DNA of 38,206 nt, taken from contig DTTI01000030.1 in assembly GCA_012964825.1 (NCBI GenBank), positions 1-38,206 of the forward strand. The letters are read 5' to 3'. The translations under genes and the position numbers were made by a program. Within the stretch, counting starts at the first letter, position 1, and each line of letters opens with the position of its first letter. Below the pieces are notes generated by a model. That model was given only the letters and a program-made list of their open reading frames with translations. It did no database searches and was not told the DNA's origin. Shown one piece after another: positions 19,312 to 26,986 of this stretch. The stretch is from Candidatus Neomarinimicrobiota bacterium. GTDB lineage: Bacteria > Fidelibacterota > Marinisomatia > Marinisomatales > S15-B10.

Positions 19312-20353
19312 TGATACCATCTCCGTTCGCCCTGATGAACGGTTTGATGAATCGTGTCTTGCTGAATATTTGCGGGGAAAACTCGAAGGCACTGAAAAAG
19401 CACTTACAGTAAGGCAATTTGGCGGTGGTGCTGCCAATCTAACCTATCTCTTAGACTACGGAGCCTGTAAATATGTTTTAAGACGGCCTCCTCTTGGACC
19501 TGTGGCACCATCCTCGCATGACATGGACCGAGAGTTTAAGGTTCTTTCAGTTCTACATGAGGCGTTCCCATACGCACCACAGGCGTTTCTGTTATGTGCT
19601 GATCCAGATGTTATCGGTGCACCTTTTTTCATCATGGATCGACGGCGGGGTATTGTGATAAGGAGAAACTTGCCAAAAGAATTTTCCAGCATGCCGGAAG
19701 CTCCTCGCTATATGAGTAAGGCCTTGATAGACGTACTCGCAAAATTTCACAAAGTTGACTATAATGTTTTAGGATTAAGTGAACTGGGAAAACCGGAAGG
19801 TTTCATCTCCCGCCAAGTGAATGGTTGGTACACTCGATGGGAAAAGGCAAAACACCAGGAAATGCCAGAGATGGATGAGATTTACGCCTGGCTTGAGAAT
19901 AACCTTCCAGATTCAACACATTATTCTCTTGTTCACAATGATTACAAACTGGACAATATTATGTTTTCCAAAAACAGTCCTAAAGAGGTGGTAGCAGTTT
20001 TTGATTGGGATATGTGTACACTAGGTGATCCATTAAGTGATCTCGGTTCATTGTTGAGTTATTGGAGTGAACCGTCTGACCCAGAATTTTTAAGGAAAGC
20101 GGCAATGATGCCTACGGAAAATGGATTCTTATTCCGAAATGAACTGTTGGAACGTTATTCAGAAATAATCGGTCGTGATATTTCAGCTATAAAATTTTAT
20201 CATGTTCTTGGCCTTTTTCGTGTAGTAGGGATTGTGGCCCAGATATATATCAGGTATGTAAGAGGTCAAACTGAAGACAAGCGTTTTGCTATATTTGGTG
20301 ATATGATACCCTTCCTGACTCAGTCAGCGCTAAATCTTATTCAGGAGCCCTGA
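19304..20353 (+). CDS. APH-family kinase, LvaA / ACAD10/11 N-domain-like
   Basis: A 349-residue aminoglycoside-phosphotransferase-fold kinase. It has the glycine-rich GGGAANLTYLL (about residue 40), the lysine-equivalent region YVLRRPPLG, the catalytic loop HNDYKLDN (211-218) and the metal-binding DWD (234-236) in FDWDMCTLGDPLSDLG. RRPPLGPVAPSSHDMDREFKVL is characteristic of the ACAD10/11 N-terminal domain rather than of antibiotic-resistance enzymes. I chose the ATG at 19304, which gives an 8-base overlap with the dehydrogenase. A longer in-frame start at 19070 would add residues that only mirror the dehydrogenase gene. The likely role is phosphorylation of a 4-hydroxyacyl-CoA. The 3' end overlaps the convergent SMP-30-like gene by 17 bases. 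Confidence 0.88.
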   Translation: MDNDTISVRPDERFDESCLAEYLRGKLEGTEKALTVRQFGGGAANLTYLLDYGACKYVLRRPPLGPVAPSSHDMDREFKVLSVLHEAFPYAPQAFLLCADPDVIGAPFFIMDRRRGIVIRRNLPKEFSSMPEAPRYMSKALIDVLAKFHKVDYNVLGLSELGKPEGFISRQVNGWYTRWEKAKHQEMPEMDEIYAWLENNLPDSTHYSLVHNDYKLDNIMFSKNSPKEVVAVFDWDMCTLGDPLSDLGSLLSYWSEPSDPEFLRKAAMMPTENGFLFRNELLERYSEIIGRDISAIKFYHVLGLFRVVGIVAQIYIRYVRGQTEDKRFAIFGDMIPFLTQSALNLIQEP

Positions 20354-21404
20354 TTCTGGCAAAACCGGAATAAGTAAGGCTCCCAAGGTAGAGCATACCG
20401 TCATGCTCTTCCACACTGGTTATGGGTGAAAATGAATCAGGTGAAGGGTCCTGGAGATTATGAACGACATTCCCTTCTCCATCAATTCCCAAAACAAAGC
20501 CATATCTTTGTGGGGCAGGTTGAATGGCTTCTGGCAACCGAAGAATCATCTTCCTCATAATAGGGTTATCAGAAAGATCGTCAATAATGGTCTGCCGTCT
20601 TGATGGTAGTGCAATCCAATAGATTCCACGACCATTAGAAGAAATTCCATCAGGGAACCCGGGAAGTCCATCCATGAGAATCTCACTCTTACCTTTCATG
20701 TTTCCTTTAATCCACACTTTTCTCACCCTGTATTCACTTGTTTCATTTACCAAAACAAAATCACCTTCCGGGCTGACAGCAACGCCATTGGCAAAATACA
20801 TACTGTCTTGTACCAGATAAGTCCTTTTACTTTGGGGCTCATAAGCAAATAGACCACCATAGGGGCGGTGATCAACAATATCATGTCTGTAGTCAGTAAT
20901 ACCAGTTTTTGAAGATGCATCTGAAAAATAGATTGTTCCATCTGGAGAAATATCCAGATCGTCGGCAAACCCGAACTTGACATCATTGGTACCTGTTGTT
21001 AAGACGGTGATTTTTCCTACAGGATCAATGGAGAGTAGTCCCTGGAGTGCGTCAGCAACTATGAGATTCCCATATTTATCAAACTCTAGACCTAAAGGTC
21101 GGCCGCCAGTGTGGGCGAAGCGCTCTCCTCCACTGCCGTCAGGTTTATACCGGATTATTTCACCTTCTTCATAACCGGTGTATATATTACCGAAAGCATC
21201 TACATCGACATCTTCTGGCCCAATACCATCACCCAAACCAAATCTTTCAACGTTTACTAAATAGTTATTAGGGGTGTAATCACCTTCCAAGGCAGGAGAA
21301 TGAGGAGGTTCCCAAATGACAGGATCTACGGGAACAGGCCAGAAAAAAAGATAAAGAACCATCGAAAGAAAAAGGAAAAGTAATATCTCACGAATTTTAT
21401 TCAT
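20337..21404 (-). CDS. SMP-30/strictosidine-synthase-like six-bladed propeller, membrane-anchored
   Basis: A 355-residue protein with an N-terminal uncleaved-type hydrophobic anchor (ILLFLFLSMVLYLFF, about residues 7-21) and then a six-bladed beta-propeller facing the periplasm. GPEDVDVDAFGNIYTG, GRPLGLEFDKYGNLIVAD, YFANGVAVSPEGDFVLV and LPGFPDGISSNGRGIYWIAL match the strictosidine synthase-like / APMAP branch of the SMP-30/gluconolactonase family. Members include lactonases and arylesterases, but plain homologues often have unknown substrates. It overlaps the upstream dehydrogenase-like gene by 8 bases and its tail overlaps the convergent kinase gene by 17 bases. Confidence 0.85.
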   Translation of the reverse strand: MNKIREILLFLFLSMVLYLFFWPVPVDPVIWEPPHSPALEGDYTPNNYLVNVERFGLGDGIGPEDVDVDAFGNIYTGYEEGEIIRYKPDGSGGERFAHTGGRPLGLEFDKYGNLIVADALQGLLSIDPVGKITVLTTGTNDVKFGFADDLDISPDGTIYFSDASSKTGITDYRHDIVDHRPYGGLFAYEPQSKRTYLVQDSMYFANGVAVSPEGDFVLVNETSEYRVRKVWIKGNMKGKSEILMDGLPGFPDGISSNGRGIYWIALPSRRQTIIDDLSDNPIMRKMILRLPEAIQPAPQRYGFVLGIDGEGNVVHNLQDPSPDSFSPITSVEEHDGMLYLGSLTYSGFARIRAPE

Positions 21405-22476
21405 GTTCTTCTTCTTTGAATCTTTCGAATTGGATACCGGTGTAACCTGGAAGTTTTTCCAGGATTGAGGTGCCTGCTAACATTGCAGGTGTGTAATAAC
21501 CTCCATCAACCCTGTTTGAATTAAGGAAAGAAACAATTTCAACGGCCCCTACAGCCGTAACATCATATCCGTTCCCAGTATCGAAACGACCAACAACAGA
21601 ATCCCCAGAAGGATTCATTAGCTCTCCCCAGATGTTCATTTTTGAATTTTTCCTTTCTTCCTCGGATTGACCTTTTATATTTTTTTCGATTCTACGTTTA
21701 AGAAAATTTTGAACCATAGCTGGCTTCATAATTTTTGCATATTTACGTCTTTTTCTTAGACGCTCAATTCCTTTTTCAGACATAGGGAGGTACACCTGAA
21801 TATTGGGGATGCCTGTGCTGAAATAAGCAGTTGATACATCTCCCCATGAAATGGATACAGTATTTCTAGGCCCAGAACCAAAATCGATTTCTCTAGTTGC
21901 ATAGGCTAAAGGAACAGAAAGAAGCTTCCCATTTTTTCGTATCCAGCCTCCTTTGGATGCACCTTCCACAGCTGTCTTAGCTGTTCCGGGACTTAATTTG
22001 CTTGCAACAGGCTGGAATGCTAAAGAAAGATCCGTGCCGGATGGAAGCTCCCTTTGTAACATTACAGCGAGACAGTCTGTCGGTACTACATCAAAACCAA
22101 CACCCGGGCAAATAACCACACTTGAAGCCTTTGCCTCTCTATTTTTAGAATGGGCATATTCGAAAACATCTATTTCTCCGGTAATGTCAATATAGTGGGT
22201 CGAGGTATGAAGACAGGCTGATATCATCATTTCAGCGGTAGATGAGAAAGGACCAGCACAGTTGAGGAGAATATCTATATCAGAAATTTGCTCAGAAACA
22301 GAGTCAAATGATGTAAGGTCAAAGATACGACTATCCAAACCATGTTCTGAGGAAAGTTGATCTATTTGATCACGATTTCTCCCAGCAATAATTGGTTTCA
22401 TTCCCCGTTCAGAAACCACCTTCAAGATAATCCGCGCCGAATATCCGTTAGCACCGTAAATCATCCAGGGTTTCAT
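21397..22476 (-). CDS. Saccharopine-dehydrogenase-like NAD(P)-binding protein
   Basis: A 359-residue protein with an N-terminal Rossmann fold, MIYGANGYSARIILKVV, followed by PIIAGRNRDQ. This is the pattern of the saccharopine dehydrogenase / trans-acting enoyl reductase family. DILLNCAGPFSS near residue 90, then YIDITGE and CPGVGFDVVPTDCLA, support it. No membrane anchor is obvious. Bacterial members are mostly uncharacterised and true lysine-pathway activity is unlikely in this context. It overlaps the SMP-30-like gene by 8 bases and follows the TPR lipoprotein gene by 13 bases, so all three are probably cotranscribed. Confidence 0.8.
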   Translation of the reverse strand: MKPWMIYGANGYSARIILKVVSERGMKPIIAGRNRDQIDQLSSEHGLDSRIFDLTSFDSVSEQISDIDILLNCAGPFSSTAEMMISACLHTSTHYIDITGEIDVFEYAHSKNREAKASSVVICPGVGFDVVPTDCLAVMLQRELPSGTDLSLAFQPVASKLSPGTAKTAVEGASKGGWIRKNGKLLSVPLAYATREIDFGSGPRNTVSISWGDVSTAYFSTGIPNIQVYLPMSEKGIERLRKRRKYAKIMKPAMVQNFLKRRIEKNIKGQSEEERKNSKMNIWGELMNPSGDSVVGRFDTGNGYDVTAVGAVEIVSFLNSNRVDGGYYTPAMLAGTSILEKLPGYTGIQFERFKEEEHE

Positions 22477-22489
22477 GTCTATCTCCTTG

Positions 22490-23437
22490 TTAGCGGCATC
22501 TATTATCTACCACATCTGCCTCGGCAGCGATATATCCAAAAGCCGGCCAGTAATCACCAGTCAGTATTGATTTCAATTGTCGCGACCCATTCTCCTCGTT
22601 TCCATTATAACAGTGCCAGTTTGCAACGCCGTAAGCCAATGTGGTGTTTTGCAGAGCGTCCTCTCCTTCTTTGAAGAGATTTCTTTCAGCAATTTTGCCC
22701 TTGTAAAATAACAGCAATTGATGGTAAGCATCGTTTTCAATAATATCCATCTTTTCAGAAATTGGAAGAAGAAGATCAGCAGCTTCTTTTTCCCGTTCCA
22801 TACGTCTCAAGGTCATGTATAACCAATGAGAAGTTGCTACTAGCATGTCATTATTACCGGATACTCTCATGCATTCCATATAACTGCGGAAAGCTTTATC
22901 CAAATTCCCAGTAAGGTAATATGCCAGTCCAAGATGATACCAGATATTGGACTGCAATGTGCTGGTGGGAATATTCCTGTCGTTGGGGAGACCGTCTGGT
23001 TCAATTTCATCCTCTTTATTAAAAATTAGCTTCGAAGCCTTTTCAAGATCTTCAATAGCCAAGTCAAATTTTCTTGTACTTATATAACGATGCCCCCGAT
23101 GACGGTACATTCTAGCATCATCCGGGAATTTTGTTATCCCTTCACTGAAAATCTCTATGGCTTTGTGGTATTCACCGAAATATGCAGTCCGTCGGCCAAG
23201 CCAGATGATGTTGTCTGCATTTTCAGGATTATTATCATAATCCGTCTGAGCCTTTTCAAGATTTCGGATGTAAGTGTCAAGGATATTGCCAGAGAAATTC
23301 ATGGGATACAGTGATATTCCTAATAGGGATATCACCTCAGGAGCGGATGAATGAGGCTGAACCCGGGAAGTTCGAACACAAGAATTGAATAGAGAAAAAA
23401 TAACTGCCAGTAATAAAGGAATACGGATGCCAGACAT
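22490..23437 (-). CDS. TPR-containing lipoprotein
   Basis: A 315-residue protein with a signal peptide and a probable lipobox at FNSC (Cys20, with a loose -1/-3 match). At least two tetratricopeptide units are readable, with the pattern WLGRRTAYFGEYHKAIEIF, then MYRHRGHRYISTRKFDLAIEDL, and a later one around YHLGLAYYLTGNLDKAF. Proteins of this type act as periplasmic scaffolds, and no enzymatic motif is visible. The start lies 5 bases after the stop of the dienelactone hydrolase gene, so the two are cotranscribed. Confidence 0.75.
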   Translation of the reverse strand: MSGIRIPLLLAVIFSLFNSCVRTSRVQPHSSAPEVISLLGISLYPMNFSGNILDTYIRNLEKAQTDYDNNPENADNIIWLGRRTAYFGEYHKAIEIFSEGITKFPDDARMYRHRGHRYISTRKFDLAIEDLEKASKLIFNKEDEIEPDGLPNDRNIPTSTLQSNIWYHLGLAYYLTGNLDKAFRSYMECMRVSGNNDMLVATSHWLYMTLRRMEREKEAADLLLPISEKMDIIENDAYHQLLLFYKGKIAERNLFKEGEDALQNTTLAYGVANWHCYNGNEENGSRQLKSILTGDYWPAFGYIAAEADVVDNRCR

Positions 23438-23442
23438 CCGGA

Positions 23443-24279
23443 CTAATTAGTTTTTAGGTAGTGAGAGAAAAAATCCAGTGTCTTAGACCATGCATCCTTT
23501 GCAGGAGTATCTTGATAATTATTTCCAGAAGGGTTTGCAAATGCGTGCCCAGCTCCTTCATAAATATGGACTGAAACAGTTTTGTTTAAATCCTTTAAAG
23601 TCTGTTCAAAAGCTTTTACACCGTCTGCAGGAATGCCCCTGTCTTCACCACCAAATATTCCAAGTATCGGCGACTGAATGGAGCTTAGTTGCTTCTTATC
23701 TGAAATGATTCTACCGTAATAAATAACACATGCATCCAGGCTTTTGCCCAGTAGAATGGAAGTTTGAAGTGACCAACCACCTCCAAAGCACCATCCAATT
23801 ACTCCAATTTTCTCAGATTTAACTACTTCCTTGAGGTATGTAAACGCTTGTCGAATATTTTGCTTTGCAGAATCCGGAGCTTTTCCAACAGCAGACATAA
23901 ATTTTCTAGCGTCGGCAGAAGAATCAGCCACTTTACCCTCATACATGTCAACTGCCAACGCAACAAAACCTTTTTCTGCAAATTGATCTGCCACATTGCG
24001 AATGTTATCATTTAAACCCCACCATTCGTGGATAAGGATAATTCCGGGTAAATCTGAAGCCCCTTTTGAAGGCATAGAAAGATATCCGGATATCTTTTTG
24101 TCATTAATCTTTCCATAGACCACGTTTTGAGAGTACACGAAATTGGATAATGAAACCACCATTCCAGATGAAACAGGTGTATCATTATCGTGAAGACGGG
24201 ACATGGTCTTCACATAGTCCTGGTAAGATTGAGAATTAAGAAATACCGAAAAAAGAAGAAATGTTGAGAAGAGACGCAA
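23443..24279 (-). CDS. Exported dienelactone hydrolase-family protein
   Basis: A 278-residue alpha/beta hydrolase with a signal peptide (MRLFSTFLLFSVFLNSQS), so it is periplasmic or secreted. The nucleophile elbow is GWCFGGG (Cys164) and the triad partners are Asp213 (GGEDRGIP) and His245 (GAGHAFAN). The Cys nucleophile with ILIHEWWGLN and LAVDMYEG is the dienelactone hydrolase pattern. Secreted relatives act on various esters, and classic chlorocatechol chemistry is unlikely without neighbours for it. The start is TTG, two bases after the stop of a 45-codon small ORF, which implies translational coupling if that ORF is real. Confidence 0.85.
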   Translation of the reverse strand: MRLFSTFLLFSVFLNSQSYQDYVKTMSRLHDNDTPVSSGMVVSLSNFVYSQNVVYGKINDKKISGYLSMPSKGASDLPGIILIHEWWGLNDNIRNVADQFAEKGFVALAVDMYEGKVADSSADARKFMSAVGKAPDSAKQNIRQAFTYLKEVVKSEKIGVIGWCFGGGWSLQTSILLGKSLDACVIYYGRIISDKKQLSSIQSPILGIFGGEDRGIPADGVKAFEQTLKDLNKTVSVHIYEGAGHAFANPSGNNYQDTPAKDAWSKTLDFFSHYLKTN

Positions 24280-24281
24280 CC

Positions 24282-24419
24282 TTAGATCGTTTTTGTATAG
24301 TGGTTAAAGACCCAATCATCATGGGTATGTTTCCAGTGTTTTTCTTCACCACTGCGAATAGCACAATCAGAATCTATAGATAAGCGGGATGTAATCCCGA
24401 CATGGGGGTAAAACTCCAT
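24282..24419 (-). CDS. Candidate 45-residue small protein upstream of the dienelactone hydrolase
   Basis: ATG at 24417-24419, an AGGA element about 6 bases upstream, and a stop two bases before the TTG of the dienelactone hydrolase. The product begins MEFYPHVGITSRLSIDSDC and ends in DWVFNHYTKTI. It is hydrophilic, rich in His/Trp/Tyr, and has no signal peptide or family I recognise. The same frame stays open for about 16 codons before the ATG and still reads protein-like (VYDYERPRIV), so it may instead be the end of a decayed longer gene. Forty-five open codons can occur by chance, so the main support is spacing and composition. Confidence 0.4.
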   Translation of the reverse strand: MEFYPHVGITSRLSIDSDCAIRSGEEKHWKHTHDDWVFNHYTKTI

Positions 24420-24496
24420 GACTATCCTAGGTCTTTCATAATCATAGACACAGTTGATAATCTCTCACAAGAAATGACCATGTCGCAAAAGTTATG

Positions 24497-24524
24497 AAAG
24501 TATACCTTTAATTAATTTTCTCAA
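24497..24524 (-). promoter_or_regulatory. Weak candidate promoter before the small ORF and dienelactone hydrolase
   Basis: On the minus strand TTGAGA (24519-24524) is followed after 16 bases by TACTTT (24497-24502), overlapping an alternative TATACT. The surrounding 24500-24600 is strongly AT-rich, unlike the coding DNA on either side. It would serve the block that runs through the dienelactone hydrolase, TPR lipoprotein and onward. This rests on consensus resemblance only. Confidence 0.25.
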
Positions 24525-24545
24525 CCACATTTATATTAAAATAGT

Positions 24546-24558
24546 TAGTTAGTAACTA
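24546..24558. repeat. Small perfect inverted repeat
   Basis: TAGTTA-G-TAACTA is a 6-bp perfect palindrome with a one-base centre, embedded in a run of TAGT/TTAG steps (24541-24565). It lies in the AT-rich gap upstream of the candidate promoter. It could be an operator, but short AT-rich palindromes also arise by chance. The rest of the 24420-24597 gap holds nothing else I can support. Confidence 0.25.
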
Positions 24559-24597
24559 TAGTTAATAAGAATGCTCGTATTTATCAAAAAATGTAAA

Positions 24598-24693
24598 CTA
24601 AAGAACTGAAATTGGTATTTCGTACGTTTCCTCTCTCGGGTTCAGTAACGGTTTAAGGCCTGATTTATTGGTTTCTTTGTAAGTATCCTTCAT
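24598..24693 (-). CDS. Candidate 31-residue small ORF after msrB
   Basis: The ATG at 24691-24693 has GAGGG immediately upstream and lies 16 bases beyond the stop of the MsrB gene. The product begins MKDTYKETNKSGLKPLLN and ends EIPISVL. It is hydrophilic with no signal peptide and I do not recognise it. It may be a real leaderless peptide gene, a remnant, or chance. Length alone gives no statistical support, and the evidence is the ribosome-site spacing and the operon-like position. Confidence 0.25.
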   Translation of the reverse strand: MKDTYKETNKSGLKPLLNPREETYEIPISVL

Positions 24694-24709
24694 CCCTCAA
24701 AGTCACTAG

Positions 24710-25240
24710 TTAATTTTTCTTCTCTTTCGAATCGAAATCAAGGGATATGGAATTTAAGCAATAACGTAAACCAGTTGGATTGGGACCGTCTTCAAAAAGA
24801 TGTCCTAGGTGACCACCACATTTTGCGCAGAGGATTTCCGTACGCTCCATAACCATGCTACGATCCAATTTTGTCTCAACAATCCCTTCTGATAAAGGTT
24901 TCCAGAAACTGGGCCAACCTGATCCGGAATCATATTTAGTATCCGAAGAGAATAGTTTCGCGCCACACCCAGAGCACTTGTAAATACCCTCTTCATAATG
25001 TTTGTTGAATTTACCCGTAAAAGCCATTTCTGTTCCTTTTTCTCGAAGAATTCTGTATTCCTCCGGGGTAAGACAACCTTGCCACTCTTCTTCAGTCTTA
25101 TTGATCTTTTGGTTCATTTCTTTATTAGTAATTTTTTCATTTTGAGACCACAAAGGAACAATCATCATATAGATAACAAAATAGACGATGCTCCTATTAA
25201 GTAATTTATTGATACAAGCCTTCACAACATTGCAGTTCAT
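24710..25240 (-). CDS. msrB: Peptide-methionine (R)-S-oxide reductase, exported
   Basis: Reduces methionine-R-sulfoxide in proteins. Counted from the ATG at 25240 (176 residues), the zinc-binding CxxC pairs are Cys89/Cys92 and Cys138/Cys141. The catalytic Cys161 lies in GLRYCLNS, preceded by GWPSFWKP and [11 protein letters not shown]. The MsrB domain starts near residue 50. Ahead of it is a hydrophobic segment ending in VPLWSQ that looks like a signal peptide or anchor, so the enzyme is probably periplasmic, fitting the exported enzymes around it. In-frame TTG/GTG starts at 25252/25249 are possible, and none has a convincing ribosome site. It lies close behind the small lipoprotein gene (gap about 15 bases). 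Confidence 0.93.
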   Translation of the reverse strand: MNCNVVKACINKLLNRSIVYFVIYMMIVPLWSQNEKITNKEMNQKINKTEEEWQGCLTPEEYRILREKGTEMAFTGKFNKHYEEGIYKCSGCGAKLFSSDTKYDSGSGWPSFWKPLSEGIVETKLDRSMVMERTEILCAKCGGHLGHLFEDGPNPTGLRYCLNSISLDFDSKEKKN

Positions 25241-25255
25241 TTTTCGCACCAAAGA

Positions 25256-25696
25256 TTAATTGCTCTCAGCATATTTGCCAATAACCTTCCAGCTTTGAAC
25301 CAATTCACCGCTTGTCGAGGTTATGGCACACACCTTACCTGAATTGACACAGCTTGGTCTTACCGCCAAAGGAATACCCTCAGCAATGTATGTTTGCATT
25401 GGATTGAGAATGAGATCATCATCCCACAATGTTCCTGTGATTAATGTTCCTTGATCAGTTAGCACTTCTAAAGTTAATAACCAAAAAGTAATAGGGAGTT
25501 CTGATATGTTTGATATTCGAACATTACAGAATAGGGTCGGTGAAATAGTGTTGCTGTGGCTTAATAGCTCAAAAGAAAAGTCAACCTCCTGTTCAGATTC
25601 AGTGATAGTAGCTAAAGGAAGAGAAGAATCGGAGCACCCACAAAAAACAATTATTGAGAATAGAAAAAGTTTAATGATATTTTGATGCATTTCCAT
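25256..25696 (-). CDS. Small lipoprotein of unknown function
   Basis: A 146-residue protein with a lipoprotein signal ending in FCGC (Cys21). The mature part is rich in beta-prone residues (FSFELLSHSNTISPTLFCNV, then FWLLTLEVLTDQG), suggesting an immunoglobulin-like or FxLYD-like beta sandwich. This is a guess from residue pattern, and I do not recognise the family. Two further cysteines (PSC and GKVC) could form a disulfide. A second ATG two codons in (25690) is an alternative start. It lies between the unexplained frame at 25712-25846 and msrB, and is cotranscribed with msrB by spacing. Confidence 0.65.
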   Translation of the reverse strand: MEMHQNIIKLFLFSIIVFCGCSDSSLPLATITESEQEVDFSFELLSHSNTISPTLFCNVRISNISELPITFWLLTLEVLTDQGTLITGTLWDDDLILNPMQTYIAEGIPLAVRPSCVNSGKVCAITSTSGELVQSWKVIGKYAESN

Positions 25697-25711
25697 TTAT
25701 CCAAAAGATTA

Positions 25712-25846
25712 TGGTCGTGTCTTCATTGGTAATCTTTTTTCCACCTCACGACGAAGCTTTGCTTCACGGCCCCCTTTCGCAAATTCTTTGTATGAATAGT
25801 GGTCCTTAAAAGCCCCAACACAATTAGACTGGTGGGGTTCAAGTAT
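25712..25846 (-). other. 45-codon open frame directly after and in frame with the P1 peptidase stop
   Basis: The frame continues without interruption from the TAG (25847-25849) that ends the P1 peptidase to a TAA at 25709-25711. It reads as plausible protein: ILEPHQSNCVGAFKDHYSYK, then a basic/acidic tail ending in EKRLPMKTRP. No ATG, GTG or TTG lies near its 5' end, so it has no ordinary start. Possible readings are stop-codon readthrough, a sequencing error at the stop, a remnant of another gene, or chance (a 45-codon open run has roughly a one-in-ten probability). The peptidase is complete without it. Confidence 0.3.
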
Positions 25847-26986
25847 CTACTCTATTGCACCATATTTTTTTAATATTTTTACTACCTCTTCAATTGAGAT
25901 CGCTTCAGATCGACCATATTTACTTTCGACGGTTGTTGCCATAAGAATTGAATTTACAATGGCTTCCTCCGTCCCTTCAACAACTGCCTGAAAAAGAGGA
26001 CTCATGTGCCGGTTATGTACTTCTTGCAGAACAAACTCTAGATCATTACCTCTTGAAATACGACGAACCTTTTGAGATGTCGAAAAAGCAATAGCATAAT
26101 CTCCGCTTCCATTTGAAGAATATGCGCCTACTCTACCGAAAGCATGTGCTGTCCGCTTCGCCATTCGCTTCAGGTTTCTCGGCGATAATGGTGCGTTCGT
26201 AGCAACTACAATCATACATGACCCTTCGTCTTCGATGGTCAAATCTTTCTTGAAGAGAATCTTCCCCATTTCTTTCCCTACGGGTACACCATCAATGGTA
26301 AAGAGGCCGCCGAAATTGGATTGGACCAACACTCCTACGGTGTAACCACCTAAAGACTTAGGCAAAACTCTGGATGCGGTTCCTATTCCTCCTTTAAAAC
26401 CCAGTGCGCGGGTACCGGCGCCCGCCCCAACGGATCCTTCTTCCACAGCCCCGCCAGTAGCATTATTTATGGCAGCAAAAACATGCTGTTTGTTTACATG
26501 CCTTCCCAGGATATCATTCAATCCAGAATCATTTGTTTCGCCTACAACAGGATTAACAGATCGAAGTGGCCCAGAGACAGTAATCATATAATCGATAAGA
26601 GAATTAGCGACCAAAAATGTGTTAAGGGTGTTGGTGAGAGCAATGGGGGTTTCAATTGTACCCAATTCTTCGATTTGAGTTGTTCCAACCAACTTTCCGA
26701 AACCGTTGGTTACATATATTGCACCAGGTACTTTTTCATGAAAAAGATCGCCACCATGCGGTAAAATGACCGTAACACCGGTACGTACACTGTCACCTTT
26801 TATAACCGTTGTCTGTCCCACCGTAACACCCTCTACATCGCTGATTGCATTATTTTCACCTGGGGAGAATATTCCAATTTCAACACCTAGATCCCGGGCA
26901 CGTTTTCGATTTTCAGCTGAAAGATTTACAATACAGCACAGGATCACTAAAAGACAGAGGTCAACCTTAGGCAATTTTCTAATCAC
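25847..26986 (-). CDS. P1 family peptidase (S58, DmpA-like aminopeptidase), exported
   Basis: A self-processing Ntn-fold aminopeptidase related to DmpA/BapA, which release N-terminal D-, L- or beta-amino acids from small peptides. Conserved regions are DVEGVTVGQTTV, GAIYVTNGFGKLVGTTQIEE, TNDSGLNDI, GSVGAGAGTRALGFKGGIGTASR and VGVLVQSNFGG. I could not fix the processing site with certainty. I chose the GTG at 26986: it gives a proper signal peptide (VIRKLPKVDLCLLVILCCIV), a GAAGG ribosome site and an 8-base overlap with the GH1 gene. A start at 27076 would overlap that gene by 98 bases. The product is 379 residues, about normal for the family, and acts in the periplasm. Confidence 0.88.
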   Translation of the reverse strand: MIRKLPKVDLCLLVILCCIVNLSAENRKRARDLGVEIGIFSPGENNAISDVEGVTVGQTTVIKGDSVRTGVTVILPHGGDLFHEKVPGAIYVTNGFGKLVGTTQIEELGTIETPIALTNTLNTFLVANSLIDYMITVSGPLRSVNPVVGETNDSGLNDILGRHVNKQHVFAAINNATGGAVEEGSVGAGAGTRALGFKGGIGTASRVLPKSLGGYTVGVLVQSNFGGLFTIDGVPVGKEMGKILFKKDLTIEDEGSCMIVVATNAPLSPRNLKRMAKRTAHAFGRVGAYSSNGSGDYAIAFSTSQKVRRISRGNDLEFVLQEVHNRHMSPLFQAVVEGTEEAIVNSILMATTVESKYGRSEAISIEEVVKILKKYGAIE

